From: an uncultured bacterium
Lineage (GTDB): Bacteria; Bacillota; Clostridia; Oscillospirales; CAG-272
Direction of reading: 5' to 3'
Assembly (NCBI GenBank): GCA_949293405.1
Contig: CASFDI010000043.1
Span: forward strand, 1-33,849
Length of the DNA: 33,849 nucleotides
Both the position numbers and the translations under genes were made by a program. Below, piece after piece: positions 1 to 8,058 of this stretch (within the stretch, counting starts at the first letter, position 1; every line of letters starts with the position of its first letter). Below the pieces are notes generated by a model. It did not search any database. It was not told where the DNA came from and was given only the letters and a program-made list of their open reading frames with translations.

Positions 1-1181
1 CCGATTCCGACGCAGATGGGCATGACCCGGAAATTGGAATGCGCCAGGTGTGTACCCGAAATATTGCGTCCGCAGAGCAGCAGCCCTTCCACCATCTCGG
101 GCACCATACAGCCATAGGGAATGGTGTATCCGTGTTTCTGAGGGAATTTCTTCTGCTGTCCGGTCGGATCGAGGCCGGAACCGGTGAGGTTGTGTACATC
201 AAAGTTGAACCAGGCATCATACACCACCGCATCCTCAAACACGCGTGCATTGAGAATATCGGATTCTGTCAGGGTATATTTTCCGTGGAAATGACGGCTC
301 TCCCGGATGCCGCACAGGGAAGCGGAAGTCAGCAGATAGCAGTTCTCGTATCCCGGCACATAGGTGCGAAGAAAGTCCACAATGGCATTCATCTGGGAGC
401 GGCAGACCGCTTCCGCGCGGGTCAGATCGCGCACATCGGTGCCGTCAATATCGGTACAGTTGGTCATGTTGCAGGTGACAACACCGGGCAGGGTCGAGCG
501 GTAGAGCAACACATGCCCGGCAGGGGCCGGCAAATGCTGACGCGCCAGCGCCTGCAATTCTCCACGGGGAGTTTCGTAGGTGCTTTCAAACGAGGGGAGA
601 AAGACTGCGCGTTCGGTATCCACTCCGCCTACCTTGAACATCACGGTAGCGGGCTGCATTTTGCCGTCTTCCTCACGGCCAAGCGTATAGGGAACGCCTG
701 CCCGCGCGGCAATATCCCCGTCACCTGATGCATCAATAATGACCCGGGCAAGGATGGCCTCTCTTCCGGATTTGCTCTCGGTGAAAATGCCGGTTACCCG
801 GTTGCCCTCCTTGATCACATCTGCGGCAAAGGTGTACAGTTGTATGGATGCTCCTGCTTCCGCAAGCATTTCAAAATACAGCGTGCGCAACTGTTCAGGA
901 TCGATCGTGACGGTTTTTTCTTTGGAAAACAGGTTCCGCTCTCCCGCGCGGCGCAGAATCTCATGATAGAGTGTGCTGCCGCAGGTACCGGTCCAGTGGC
1001 TCATCATGCCCGCAGTGGAAATTCCGCCGGGGGTGCCGCACTGTTCCACAACCAGTACTTGTGCACCCATGCGCGCAGCAGAGATAGCGGCTGCCATGCC
1101 GGCGGGGCCGGAGCCGATTACCAGAACATCGGGGCGGTGACGAACCGGAATCTGTCTGGCGGGTTCGGTAATGTAGTCCAT
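1..1181 (-). CDS. FAD-dependent oxidoreductase, C-terminus outside window
   Basis: Reading leftwards from an ATG at 1181, the frame stays open to the window edge (about 393 residues), so the stop lies outside. A Rossmann FAD-binding motif GSGPAG is at residues 23-28, followed by an acidic residue at the end of the second strand (VVEQ), then GTPGG. A second conserved motif, DASGDGD, lies near residue 148. This pattern fits the FAD_oxidored group of flavoproteins, often annotated as FAD-dependent oxidoreductases of unknown substrate. A GAGGAGG ribosome binding site sits just before the ATG. The gene is divergent from the PocR/AraC regulator, with 132 bp between the starts, so that regulator is the obvious candidate to control it. 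The substrate cannot be named. It is not NadB by its motifs, even though nadA lies 7 kb away. Confidence 0.85.
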   Translation of the reverse strand, partial: MDYITEPARQIPVRHRPDVLVIGSGPAGMAAAISAARMGAQVLVVEQCGTPGGISTAGMMSHWTGTCGSTLYHEILRRAGERNLFSKEKTVTIDPEQLRTLYFEMLAEAGASIQLYTFAADVIKEGNRVTGIFTESKSGREAILARVIIDASGDGDIAARAGVPYTLGREEDGKMQPATVMFKVGGVDTERAVFLPSFESTYETPRGELQALARQHLPAPAGHVLLYRSTLPGVVTCNMTNCTDIDGTDVRDLTRAEAVCRSQMNAIVDFLRTYVPGYENCYLLTSASLCGIRESRHFHGKYTLTESDILNARVFEDAVVYDAWFNFDVHNLTGSGLDPTGQQKKFPQKHGYTIPYGCMVPEMVEGLLLCGRNISGTHLAHSNFRVMPICVGI

Positions 1182-1193
1182 AAGGTCCTCCTC

Positions 1194-1223
1194 TTGACAG
1201 AATGTCCTCTTCTGTGATAAAAT
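1194..1223 (+). promoter_or_regulatory. Sigma-A promoter for the PocR/AraC regulator
   Basis: TTGACA (1194-1199), an 18-bp spacer and TAAAAT (1218-1223) point toward the regulator at 1314, giving an untranslated leader of about 85 nt. A 10-bp palindrome CTGTATACAG lies at 1228-1237, close to the expected transcription start, and could be an operator. The -35 hexamer is only 13 bp from the start codon of the divergent oxidoreductase. Confidence 0.6.
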
Positions 1224-1313
1224 GATCCTGTATACAGAATAACACAGTCGGTCGGAAATTTCTTGCAGTATTTCGGCTTTTTTCTGTAAAATTCTGCTTT
1301 CGGGAGGCACGGT

Positions 1314-2195
1314 GTGGAAAAAGAACTGCTGACCGATATTACCGCGTATCTCGACCTGCTCAACCGGGAAGGGTTGCGGGTCACCGTGCATGATACCTCC
1401 GGCTTTCTTACCCCGTATGCAGGCGCCCTGATCGCCTACAATATTCATTCCAATCCCTACTGTCTGCTGGTCAAGACACGCCATGAGGCATGGGAGCATT
1501 GCATTGCCTGTCAGAAAAAAGTGGCACAGCGTGCATCCGAACAGGGGGACTATTTCGGTACCTGCTGGATGGGAGTGGGGGAATTCATTTTTCCGTTTGC
1601 GTCTGAGGATGCCGTGCTGGGGTTCGTGTCTGTGAGCGGATACCGCAGCGATCGGGCGCGCGCGTTCCGCGCCATCGACCGGCATGCGGGTGAGTACGGC
1701 TATGAGCGGGATATTTACAAGGCTGCATATGACCGCTATCTGACCCCTCAGTTGCCGGATTCCGCGACACTGACCGCACGGGTTCACCCCCTGTGCCAGA
1801 TGCTGTGTTCTCTGGCAAGGATGAGAAGACACCTGCCCGATGCCTACGATCCGCTCTTTTCACGGATGCTGCACTTTCTGGAAGAGCATTACAGCGGTCC
1901 GGTGAGTGTCTCGGATGTGGCGCATGCTGTAGGGTGCAGCCCCTCCTATGCGTCGCATTTTTTTAAGAATAAAACGGGGCAGAGCCTGATTTCTTATGTG
2001 CTGAATCTGCGGATCCGGGCGGCACAGCGCTTCCTCTGCGAGACGGACCTGCGCATCTCGGATATTGCCGGCCTGACAGGCTTTTCGGATGCGAATTATT
2101 TTTCCAATACCTTTCGCAGATACACCGGGTGCTCTCCACGGGCATACAGGGAGAAGCAGAACCGCCTGGGGGCGGATGCGTCTGCCGGACTCTGA
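1314..2195 (+). CDS. AraC-family regulator with N-terminal PocR sensory domain
   Basis: A 293-residue protein starting at a GTG preceded by CGGGAGG. The N-terminal half (about residues 10-160) resembles the PocR domain: a ligand-pocket fold with the conserved cysteine cluster HCIACQKK and a further cysteine in FGTCWMG. The C-terminal half (about 185-285) is a double helix-turn-helix of the AraC type, including the typical ISDIAGLTGFSDANYFS and FRRYTGCSPRAYR segments. PocR was first described as the activator of propanediol/cobalamin genes in Salmonella, and related domains sense small organic ligands. Here the target is most likely the divergent flavoprotein, which is inference from position. 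The ligand is unknown. Confidence 0.88.
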   Translation: MEKELLTDITAYLDLLNREGLRVTVHDTSGFLTPYAGALIAYNIHSNPYCLLVKTRHEAWEHCIACQKKVAQRASEQGDYFGTCWMGVGEFIFPFASEDAVLGFVSVSGYRSDRARAFRAIDRHAGEYGYERDIYKAAYDRYLTPQLPDSATLTARVHPLCQMLCSLARMRRHLPDAYDPLFSRMLHFLEEHYSGPVSVSDVAHAVGCSPSYASHFFKNKTGQSLISYVLNLRIRAAQRFLCETDLRISDIAGLTGFSDANYFSNTFRRYTGCSPRAYREKQNRLGADASAGL

Positions 2196-2262
2196 AAGGA
2201 ATGCGGGGCCGAAATTATTTGATGACTTAACTAAAATTTAACCTGCTTTTTTTCGCCGGATG

Positions 2263-2271
2263 TGGTATAAT
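2263..2271 (+). promoter_or_regulatory. Extended -10 promoter for pyruvate kinase
   Basis: TGGTATAAT (TATAAT at 2266-2271, with the TGn extension) lies 29 bp before the pyk start codon. No good -35 hexamer is seen at 16-18 bp, which an extended -10 element can tolerate. Confidence 0.55.
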
Positions 2272-2300
2272 ATGGATTGAATGAAACGGGGAGTATGCAT

Positions 2301-3713
2301 ATGAGAAAAACAAAAATTATCTGTACCATCGGACCCGCCTGTGAAAACGAAGAGACTCTGACCGCTATGTGCCGGGCCGGCATGAATGTTGCACGGCTTA
2401 ACTTTTCTCACGGCACGCATGAAGATCAGGGCAAGCGTATGGAGCTGATCCGGCGTGTGCGTGAGAAACTGGGACTGCCTATCGCGGTCATGCTGGATAC
2501 CAAGGGGCCGGAATACCGGATCCGTACCTTCCGGGATGGCAGGGTGGAACTGAGAGAAGGGGATGAGTTCCGTTTTTATACTGCGGAGCGGGAAGGCGAT
2601 GAGTCCGGTGTTTCTGTTTCCTATGCGCATCTGGACCGTGAGCTGGAAACGGGCGACACCATTCTGCTCAACAACGGGTTGCTCTCCTTTCTGGTGACGG
2701 ATATTGAACCCGGCGTTGTGGTGACGAAGGTTGTGATCGGAGGTGCACTGTCCGATCGCAAGAGTATGAGTTTTCCCGGGAAAGTACTGAAACAGCCGTA
2801 TCTTTCCGGGCAGGATCGGGAAGATATCTTGTTCGGCATTTCACAGGGGGTGGATTTCATCGCCTGTTCGTTCGTATCCTGCAAGCAGGATCTCATGGAT
2901 ATTCACCGCCTTCTGGATGAAAACGGAGGTAGCGGCATTGAGTTGATTGCTAAGATTGAGAACCGGACCGGAATTGACAATATAGAAGAAATCTGCGAGG
3001 CGTGCAGCGGAATCATGATCGGCCGGGGTGATATGGGGGTTGAAATTCCGTTTGAGGAGTTGCCGGCGGTGCAGAAGCAGTTGATAACGAAATGCCGCAT
3101 GCTGGGAAAACGTATTATTACCGCTACGGAAATGCTGGAGTCCATGACTCAGAATCCGCGCCCCACCCGGGCAGAAACATCGGATGTTGCCAATGCGGTG
3201 TATGACGGAACCAGCGCTGTGATGCTGTCGGGTGAGACCGCGGTGGGCAAGTATCCTGCCCTGACGGTGCAGACGATGGCCCGCATTGCGGAATGTACCG
3301 AACAGAGCATTCGCTATGACCAGGAGTTCCTGCATCATAATTTCAAGATCAGCAGTACGCTGGATGCTATTTCACATGCGACGGCCGGCATGTCGATTGA
3401 TGTATCGGCAAAGGCCATTGCGGTTTGTTCTCTTTCGGGCATCACCGCCCGCATGGTATCACGCTTCCGTCCGCCGGTGGATATTGTCGGGCTCACCATC
3501 AATGAGCAGACCTGGCGGCAGCTTGCGCTCTCCTGGGGCGTCATTCCGGTGATGTGCGAGCAATACGATTCCACCGATGTGTTGTTCTATACTGCAAAAC
3601 GGCTGGCAAAGAGCACGCTGGGGCTGAAAAAAGGCGACCACATTGTCATTACAGGCGGAATGACCAACGGAGTATCGGGCAATACCAATCTGCTTAAGGT
3701 GGAAACCGTCTGA
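2301..3713 (+). CDS. pyk: Pyruvate kinase
   Basis: Transfers phosphate from phosphoenolpyruvate to ADP in the last step of glycolysis. The 470-residue protein begins with the family signature RKTKIICTIGPA. It carries the NFSHGTHE motif, the active-site LIAKIENRTGIDN segment with the catalytic lysine, and the ATEMLESMTQNPRPTRAE segment. The length matches the form without the extra C-terminal PEP-utilising domain seen in Bacillus. I chose the ATG at 2301 over those at 2295 and 2277 because CGGGGAG at 2287-2293 is then at the right spacing (7 nt), and because homologues start here. It is a single-gene unit ending at a strong terminator. Confidence 0.97.
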   Translation: MRKTKIICTIGPACENEETLTAMCRAGMNVARLNFSHGTHEDQGKRMELIRRVREKLGLPIAVMLDTKGPEYRIRTFRDGRVELREGDEFRFYTAEREGDESGVSVSYAHLDRELETGDTILLNNGLLSFLVTDIEPGVVVTKVVIGGALSDRKSMSFPGKVLKQPYLSGQDREDILFGISQGVDFIACSFVSCKQDLMDIHRLLDENGGSGIELIAKIENRTGIDNIEEICEACSGIMIGRGDMGVEIPFEELPAVQKQLITKCRMLGKRIITATEMLESMTQNPRPTRAETSDVANAVYDGTSAVMLSGETAVGKYPALTVQTMARIAECTEQSIRYDQEFLHHNFKISSTLDAISHATAGMSIDVSAKAIAVCSLSGITARMVSRFRPPVDIVGLTINEQTWRQLALSWGVIPVMCEQYDSTDVLFYTAKRLAKSTLGLKKGDHIVITGGMTNGVSGNTNLLKVETV

Positions 3714-3735
3714 TCTGTGAAAAAACAGCGAAAAG

Positions 3736-3767
3736 AAAGTGCAGGCATGTGTGTGCCTGCACTTTTT
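3736..3767. terminator. Bidirectional terminator between pyk and ung
   Basis: A 12-bp perfect stem (AAAGTGCAGGCA pairs with TGCCTGCACTTT) with a 6-nt loop. T residues follow on the plus strand and an A-rich stretch precedes it, so it can end both the rightward pyk transcript and the leftward ung transcript. Confidence 0.9.
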
Positions 3768-3838
3768 GTGCTGTATGGCATCGATCTGCGGGGAAGCCTG
3801 AATGCATCCGATCCCTTCCCGGTACGGCAGGCCGGGAT

Positions 3839-4516
3839 TCAGATGCGGTTGACAGCGTTCCAGTCGATGGGAGTACGCCCGTGCTCTTCGAGGAACCGGT
3901 TGCACTTTGAAAAGTGACGACAGCCGAAAAATCCGTTGTACGCGGAGAGCGGACTCGGGTGTGCCGCTTCAAGAATCAGGTGGGCGGGGTTGTGCAGCAA
4001 TTCTTTCTGCCGCCGTGCGCTCGCGCCCCAGAGCAGGAAAACCATGGGCTGAGGGGACCGGTCGAGCGCTTCAATCACTTTACCGGTGAATTGTTCCCAG
4101 CCGTGTCCGCGATGACTCTGCGGCATGCCGGCACGCACGGTCAGGGTGGCGTTGAGCAACAGCACGCCCTCGCGCGCCCAGGGAATGAGATTGCCGTGTG
4201 AGGGAGGTATGACCCCGAGATCTGCCTGCAGTTCTTTGAATATGTTCACAAGAGACGGCGGCTGGGGAACGCCGGGACGGACGGAAAAGCTGAGACCGTG
4301 CGCCTGGCCGGGACCGTGATACGGGTCCTGCCCGAGAATAACCGCCTTAACACAGTGGTATGGAGTTTCCTTCAATGCATTGAAAATGTCATACATGGAG
4401 GGATACACCTGATGCGTGGCGTATTCGCTTTTCAGAAATTCGCGCAGTTTGAGATAATAGGGTTCCGAAAATTCGCCTCCGATGATTTCGTCCCAGTCAT
4501 TGCCGAGTGATACCAT
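3839..4516 (-). CDS. ung: Uracil-DNA glycosylase, family 1
   Basis: Excises uracil from DNA to start base-excision repair. The 225-residue length is typical. The water-activating motif GQDPYH is at residues 62-67 with Asp64. The DNA-intercalation loop HPSPLSAYNGFFGC has its His at 186. The ATG at 4516 has GGGAGG upstream; the longer frame to 4549 would add 11 residues not found in the family. It has its own promoter in the gap after the S1-domain gene and ends at the shared terminator with pyk. Confidence 0.97.
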   Translation of the reverse strand: MVSLGNDWDEIIGGEFSEPYYLKLREFLKSEYATHQVYPSMYDIFNALKETPYHCVKAVILGQDPYHGPGQAHGLSFSVRPGVPQPPSLVNIFKELQADLGVIPPSHGNLIPWAREGVLLLNATLTVRAGMPQSHRGHGWEQFTGKVIEALDRSPQPMVFLLWGASARRQKELLHNPAHLILEAAHPSPLSAYNGFFGCRHFSKCNRFLEEHGRTPIDWNAVNRI

Positions 4517-4568
4517 GCCTGCCTCCCGCCGATCAGCGCTACCGCGCAACCTTACAAGTGTTGGCTTT

Positions 4569-4597
4569 ATTATAGCACAACCGGCGGATCATTGCAA
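4569..4597 (-). promoter_or_regulatory. Sigma-A promoter for ung
   Basis: Read leftwards: TTGCAA (4592-4597), exactly 17 bp, then TATAAT (4569-4574). The -35 box starts only 3 bp past the stop codon of the S1-domain gene, so ung can be transcribed independently of it. Confidence 0.75.
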
Positions 4598-4599
4598 GT

Positions 4600-5538
4600 T
4601 CAGTCGAACCGTGTCTCAATCACCCGCTCACACTGCCGGGGAGAATAGCGCCAGACATCCAGGTGCGCAGTTGTCTTGGGATCCGTGAAATACCGCAGAG
4701 GTGCCGGCGCGGCTTCGGTGTCATGGGTGTCGATGACAATCAGTTTTATTTTCATCTTTTCCGGGATAATGCTTTTGATGAATACGGCGGCGCTCTGGTT
4801 GACCGAAACTCCTTCCTTACATTCCGCAAGGCCGGTAAGGTTGGGAGTCAGTTCAACGAAAATGCCGTACGGTTCGATACTGCGCACCATGCCGGCAACC
4901 GTCTGCCCGGCGGTAAACAGCGCTGCGTTTTCTTCCCATGTACCGAGCAGTTCACGCAGACTGACATATACTCTGCCATCCGGATCAATATGCTTGACTA
5001 CCACATGAATGCGGTCACCGGGGCGCAGACGGGCGCGTGGGTGTGAGATGCGCGATACCGAGATGCAGTCGATTGAAAGCAGCGATACAATCCCGCATCC
5101 GATATCCACAAACGCCCCGAAACTCTCCAGATGTGTGACAGTCGCGGGAATGATGTCTCCCGGGATCAGTCCTTCTATGTAGTGATACAGACATTCTTTC
5201 TGTGCAGCACGGCGGGAGAGCAGCGCAACCGTTTCACCTGCCGCATTGCGGGTAAAGCCGGAAACTTTGAAGCAGACAGGCTTGCCCACGCGGGTCAGTA
5301 CGGCAATATCTTTGATCTCCTCCCGGTTTCTGGTCAGGACAACCTCTTCTTTCGGCATGATGGCAGGCGTGCCGAACAGATCAAAATGCAGACACATGTC
5401 CGCATCGCACAGAGTAGCGCATGCTTCCAGAATTTTCTGGCGTTCGAGCGCGCGCTCCAGACCCTGACGGGAAGAGAGAAATTCATGATTTTCGGGAGTC
5501 CCCAGGAGAAAACCCTCCGGCAAATACATTCCGTTCAT
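4600..5538 (-). CDS. S1 RNA-binding domain protein (two S1 repeats)
   Basis: A 312-residue protein with an uncharacterised N-terminal part (residues 1-120) and two S1 OB-fold domains. The first S1 domain is about 124-196 (GDIIPATVTHLESFGAFVDIG ... GRVYVSLREL). The second is about 208-270 (GQTVAGMVRSIEPYGIFVEL) and is more divergent. It resembles the short ribosomal-protein-S1-like proteins of Clostridia, which have fewer repeats than Escherichia coli S1. An RNA-binding role in translation is likely, but the exact function is unknown. The ATG at 5538 has AAAGGGG 7 nt upstream. Confidence 0.85.
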   Translation of the reverse strand: MNGMYLPEGFLLGTPENHEFLSSRQGLERALERQKILEACATLCDADMCLHFDLFGTPAIMPKEEVVLTRNREEIKDIAVLTRVGKPVCFKVSGFTRNAAGETVALLSRRAAQKECLYHYIEGLIPGDIIPATVTHLESFGAFVDIGCGIVSLLSIDCISVSRISHPRARLRPGDRIHVVVKHIDPDGRVYVSLRELLGTWEENAALFTAGQTVAGMVRSIEPYGIFVELTPNLTGLAECKEGVSVNQSAAVFIKSIIPEKMKIKLIVIDTHDTEAAPAPLRYFTDPKTTAHLDVWRYSPRQCERVIETRFD

Positions 5539-5609
5539 ATCATACCCCTTTGTTTTTTGTTCGTACTAATAGAGTATATGATGGACACGTCCACTTTAGA
5601 AGAAAAAGA

Positions 5610-5636
5610 AAAAAAGCGTCCGAAAGACGCTTTTTT
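5610..5636. terminator. Terminator downstream of the acyl-ACP thioesterase gene
   Basis: Stem AAAAAAGCGTC / GACGCTTTTTT with loop CGAAA. Symmetric A and T runs make it usable in both directions. On the minus strand it ends transcription from the thioesterase gene about 90 nt after its stop, before the S1-domain gene. Confidence 0.85.
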
Positions 5637-5725
5637 CAACTCTTTTTACAGGGAAGGTGAGGGAGATGACTCCGGATCTGTATAAAATGGGGGTGAAGTC
5701 GGAAGGGGTACTGACGTGAGGCTGA

Positions 5726-6451
5726 TTATTCTTCCGACGGGGAAAAGGTGAACGAAGCCTTGATATTGGTTTCACCGTCTGAGCGCACCGTCCGGAATAC
5801 CGCATCGGTTCCGTGATCTTCTCCGTATACAGACAGCACTTCTCCAAAGGGCGCTTCTTTGAGATAATTGACCGAGAATCGGGTTACGGTCCGCCCTTCC
5901 ATGGGGATGAAGTTGAGCAGCATATCAATGTACCGGGTATTGTTCATATGATGGTTCATATCGGTGTCTGCATAGCGCACCGGATAAGTACCGAGCAGGG
6001 GAGGCTCAAAACCGTGGGGGGTTACCAGGCGCTCCGGAGCACCCATCTCCAGCATGGGCTCACAGGTGAAGTTCGGCTTGTAGTCATTTACCCGCTGCAT
6101 GGCGCGGTCACTGATGGAGACCATCGCCCACTGCGAGGATGCCTCTGCAATCAGTTCCTCTTTCCGCAGAACCCGGTAACAGCGGAAAAAGCTGTACCCG
6201 CGGCTCTCCGAGCATGCAAAGGTCTGTACCTGCAGATCTTCGTAGGGGTGAGCCGTGGCATACAGATTGACGGTAATACGGGAAAGCAGGAATGCGTAGC
6301 CGGATTCGCGCAGCTGTTCGTTGGAGGGGCCGAGTGTATGCAGCTGCAGATTGGCGCATTCCTGCATATAGCGTTGCATTGCTGCCGGGCGGAGAATGCT
6401 GTTGCAGTCCGTGTCGTGCGTGTTGACGCGGACCTGTTCTGTCCAGATCAT
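5726..6451 (-). CDS. Acyl-ACP thioesterase
   Basis: Hydrolyses acyl-acyl carrier protein to release free fatty acids. The 241-residue protein has the double hot-dog layout of the family. The first hot-dog begins with RVNTHDTDCNSILRPAAMQRYMQE, and the second contains YADTDMNHHMNNTRYIDML, which holds the conserved Asp/Asn/His active-site residues. Bacterial members are widespread in anaerobic Firmicutes; their chain-length preference cannot be read from sequence. AAGGA lies 9 nt before the ATG. The gene has its own promoter at 6506-6534 and terminates at 5610-5636, so it is probably monocistronic. Confidence 0.93.
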   Translation of the reverse strand: MIWTEQVRVNTHDTDCNSILRPAAMQRYMQECANLQLHTLGPSNEQLRESGYAFLLSRITVNLYATAHPYEDLQVQTFACSESRGYSFFRCYRVLRKEELIAEASSQWAMVSISDRAMQRVNDYKPNFTCEPMLEMGAPERLVTPHGFEPPLLGTYPVRYADTDMNHHMNNTRYIDMLLNFIPMEGRTVTRFSVNYLKEAPFGEVLSVYGEDHGTDAVFRTVRSDGETNIKASFTFSPSEE

Positions 6452-6505
6452 GATTTTCTGTCCTTGCCTTTTCAGATTGCGCCTCGGGCGCGTATGGCAG
6501 AATTT

Positions 6506-6534
6506 ATCATATCACAATCCGGACCGAAAATCAA
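6506..6534 (-). promoter_or_regulatory. Sigma-A promoter for the thioesterase gene
   Basis: Read leftwards: TTGATT (6529-6534), a 17-bp spacer and TATGAT (6506-6511). The -35 box overlaps the stop codon of the upstream mazF-like gene. Confidence 0.65.
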
Positions 6535-6908
6535 GAGAGAGCCTCGGCGCGTTCGCCCGAAAGTCCGAAACTGACCGTAATGGCGTTGTTGACCTGCTGC
6601 ATGACATCGTCTCCGAGATGTCCCATTTTTTCTTTCAGACGCCGCTTGTCAAGGGTACGGATCTGTTCGAGCAGAACGACTGAATCTTTTGACAGTCCTA
6701 CCTTATCCGCATAAATTTCAATGTGGGTGGGCAGTTTTGTTTTTCCCATGCGGCTGGTGATGGCCGCTGCGATAACCGTCGGGCTGTAACGGTTTCCGAC
6801 ATCGTTCTGAACGATCAGGACCGGACGCAGTCCGCCCTGTTCGCTGCCGACTACCGGACTGAGGTCCGCATAGTAAATGTCTCCTCTTTTTATGTTCATG
6901 CTTTGCAC
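6531..6908 (-). CDS. MazF/PemK-family endoribonuclease toxin (EndoA-like)
   Basis: About 122-125 residues with the full family signature: [20 protein letters not shown], then [23 protein letters not shown] and KLPTHIEI. This is the Firmicute NdoA/EndoA type, an mRNA interferase that cuts single-stranded RNA and is normally held inactive by a MazE-like antitoxin encoded just upstream. Two starts are possible: GTG at 6908, with AAAGGAAAGG at good spacing, and ATG at 6899, which fits the family N-terminus but has poor spacing. No antitoxin-like ORF is found upstream; the next gene is a DUF378 membrane protein behind its own terminator. Confidence 0.93.
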   Translation of the reverse strand: MQSMNIKRGDIYYADLSPVVGSEQGGLRPVLIVQNDVGNRYSPTVIAAAITSRMGKTKLPTHIEIYADKVGLSKDSVVLLEQIRTLDKRRLKEKMGHLGDDVMQQVNNAITVSFGLSGERAEALS

Positions 6909-7030
6909 GGCGTTTTGCCTTTCCTTTCCGATTTTGGTGCAATATTATTGTTGCCCGGATCGGAGGGAATCTAAACAGTCAATTGCTGGAAATCTCTTCA
7001 TTTTTCAGTGTATGCAGCAGGAAGGACAAA

Positions 7031-7064
7031 AGAAACGGCGGAACCGGCATTGTCGGATCCGCCG
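7031..7064 (-). terminator. Terminator downstream of the DUF378 gene
   Basis: Outer stem CGGCGGA (7036-7042) pairs with TCCGCCG (7058-7064), with a short inner CCG/CGG stem. On the minus strand it is followed by a T-rich tail (TTTCTTTTG). It separates the DUF378 gene from the mazF-like gene. Confidence 0.7.
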
Positions 7065-7071
7065 CCATCGG

Positions 7072-7284
7072 TCATTCCGAGATGAAATGCTCTTCGCGCG
7101 AACGGAAGAGCAGGGAAATGCACCATACCCCCGCCAGTGCGACCACCGTGTAAATGATTCGGCTGAGAATGGCATCCTGTCCGCCGAAGATCCACGCCAC
7201 GATGTCAAACCGGAACAGACCGATACTGCCCCAGTTGAGTGCGCCGATAATGGTGAGCACCAGCGCGATCCGGTCGAGTATCAT
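7072..7284 (-). CDS. DUF378 (YuzA-like) small membrane protein
   Basis: A 70-residue protein with two predicted membrane segments (about residues 5-25 and 42-62) and the family pattern LTIIGALNWGSIGLF...DIVAWIFG. DUF378 proteins are short, two-helix membrane proteins of unknown function common in Firmicutes. GAGGT lies 7 nt before the ATG. It sits directly after sigK on the same strand, and a forespore-type promoter can be read over the sigK stop codon, so spore-stage expression is possible. No function can be assigned. Confidence 0.88.
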   Translation of the reverse strand: MILDRIALVLTIIGALNWGSIGLFRFDIVAWIFGGQDAILSRIIYTVVALAGVWCISLLFRSREEHFISE

Positions 7285-7327
7285 ATGATCTACCTCTGTT
7301 TTGAAATTCAGCGTTTCCGCCTGTCGG

Positions 7328-7356
7328 TAGTATGGGCGGTGACAGGTTTTTTATAC
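7328..7356 (-). promoter_or_regulatory. Possible sigma-G-type promoter for the DUF378 gene
   Basis: Read leftwards: GTATA (7352-7356), a 17-bp spacer and CATACTA (7328-7334). The published Bacillus subtilis sigma-G pattern is GHATR, about 18 bp, CATnHTA, so both boxes match and the spacer is one short. The expected start is near 7321, about 37 nt before the ATG. The -35 box overlaps the sigK stop codon. This is a pattern match only. Confidence 0.4.
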
Positions 7357-8046
7357 GCCGGATGAAGAGTGCCAGAAATCTGCACGCAATTTTTCAAGCG
7401 CCTTTTTTTCAAGACGGGAAACATAAGAGCGCGATATGGAAAGTTTTTTGGCGACTTCGCGTTGGGTCAGCGGCGTTTTACCCGACAGTCCGTACCGCAG
7501 AACGATCACCTGCTTTTCACGTTCGTCCAGCACGCCGGCAATCAGCCGCCGCAACCGTTCGGTATGTATTTTCAGATCCAGATCTTCCGCTATGGTATCT
7601 TCCGAACTGATGATATCGGCGTAGGTGAGCGGATTTCCTTCACGGTCCATATCAATGGTTTCGTGAATGGAAATTTCGGATGACAGTTTTTTCTGCGCCC
7701 GGAAAAACATGAGAATTTCGTTCTGAATGCATTTCGCGGCATAGGTGGCAAAGCGGGTCCCGTTTTCACAGCGGAACGAATCCACCGCCTTGATCAGCCC
7801 CAGGTTTCCGATGGAAACCAACTCGTCTGAATTCTGTGCAGAACCGTAGTATTTACGCACGATATGCGCGACCAGACGCAGGTTGTGCTCGATCAGAAGC
7901 GTCCGTGCTTTATTGTCTCCCCGGGACAGGGCGGCAAACGCTTCTTTTTCCTGTGCTGCCGAGAGCGGCGGCGGAAAGTTCTGCCCGGGCGTGATGCCCA
8001 GGATCAGGGTCAGAAAATGCGAAATAACCGAAAGGATAGAATGCAT
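7351..8046 (-). CDS. sigK: RNA polymerase sporulation sigma factor K
   Basis: Directs late mother-cell transcription during sporulation (cortex, coat, lysis). The 231-residue protein has region 1.2/2 (LSRGDNKARTLLIEHNLRLV, SIGNLGLIKAVDSF, TYAAKCIQNEILMFFR) and a region 4 helix-turn-helix (TQREVAKKLSISRSYVSRLEKKALEKL), close to B. subtilis SigK. The first 20 or so residues are hydrophobic (ILSVISHFLTLILGI), as in the pro-sequence that SpoIVFB removes, so it is probably made as inactive pro-sigma-K. The frame is uninterrupted: no skin-type element splits it. A GGAGGGAG ribosome binding site precedes the ATG. A sigma-E-like promoter and a structured leader lie upstream. Confidence 0.95.
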   Translation of the reverse strand: MHSILSVISHFLTLILGITPGQNFPPPLSAAQEKEAFAALSRGDNKARTLLIEHNLRLVAHIVRKYYGSAQNSDELVSIGNLGLIKAVDSFRCENGTRFATYAAKCIQNEILMFFRAQKKLSSEISIHETIDMDREGNPLTYADIISSEDTIAEDLDLKIHTERLRRLIAGVLDEREKQVIVLRYGLSGKTPLTQREVAKKLSISRSYVSRLEKKALEKLRADFWHSSSGV

Positions 8047-8058
8047 ACTCCCTCCGCG

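Noticed and set aside
6718..6942. A 74-codon frame considered as a missing MazE antitoxin
   Set aside because: It overlaps the N-terminal half of the mazF-like gene in another frame and reads as a basic, low-information peptide, not an antitoxin.
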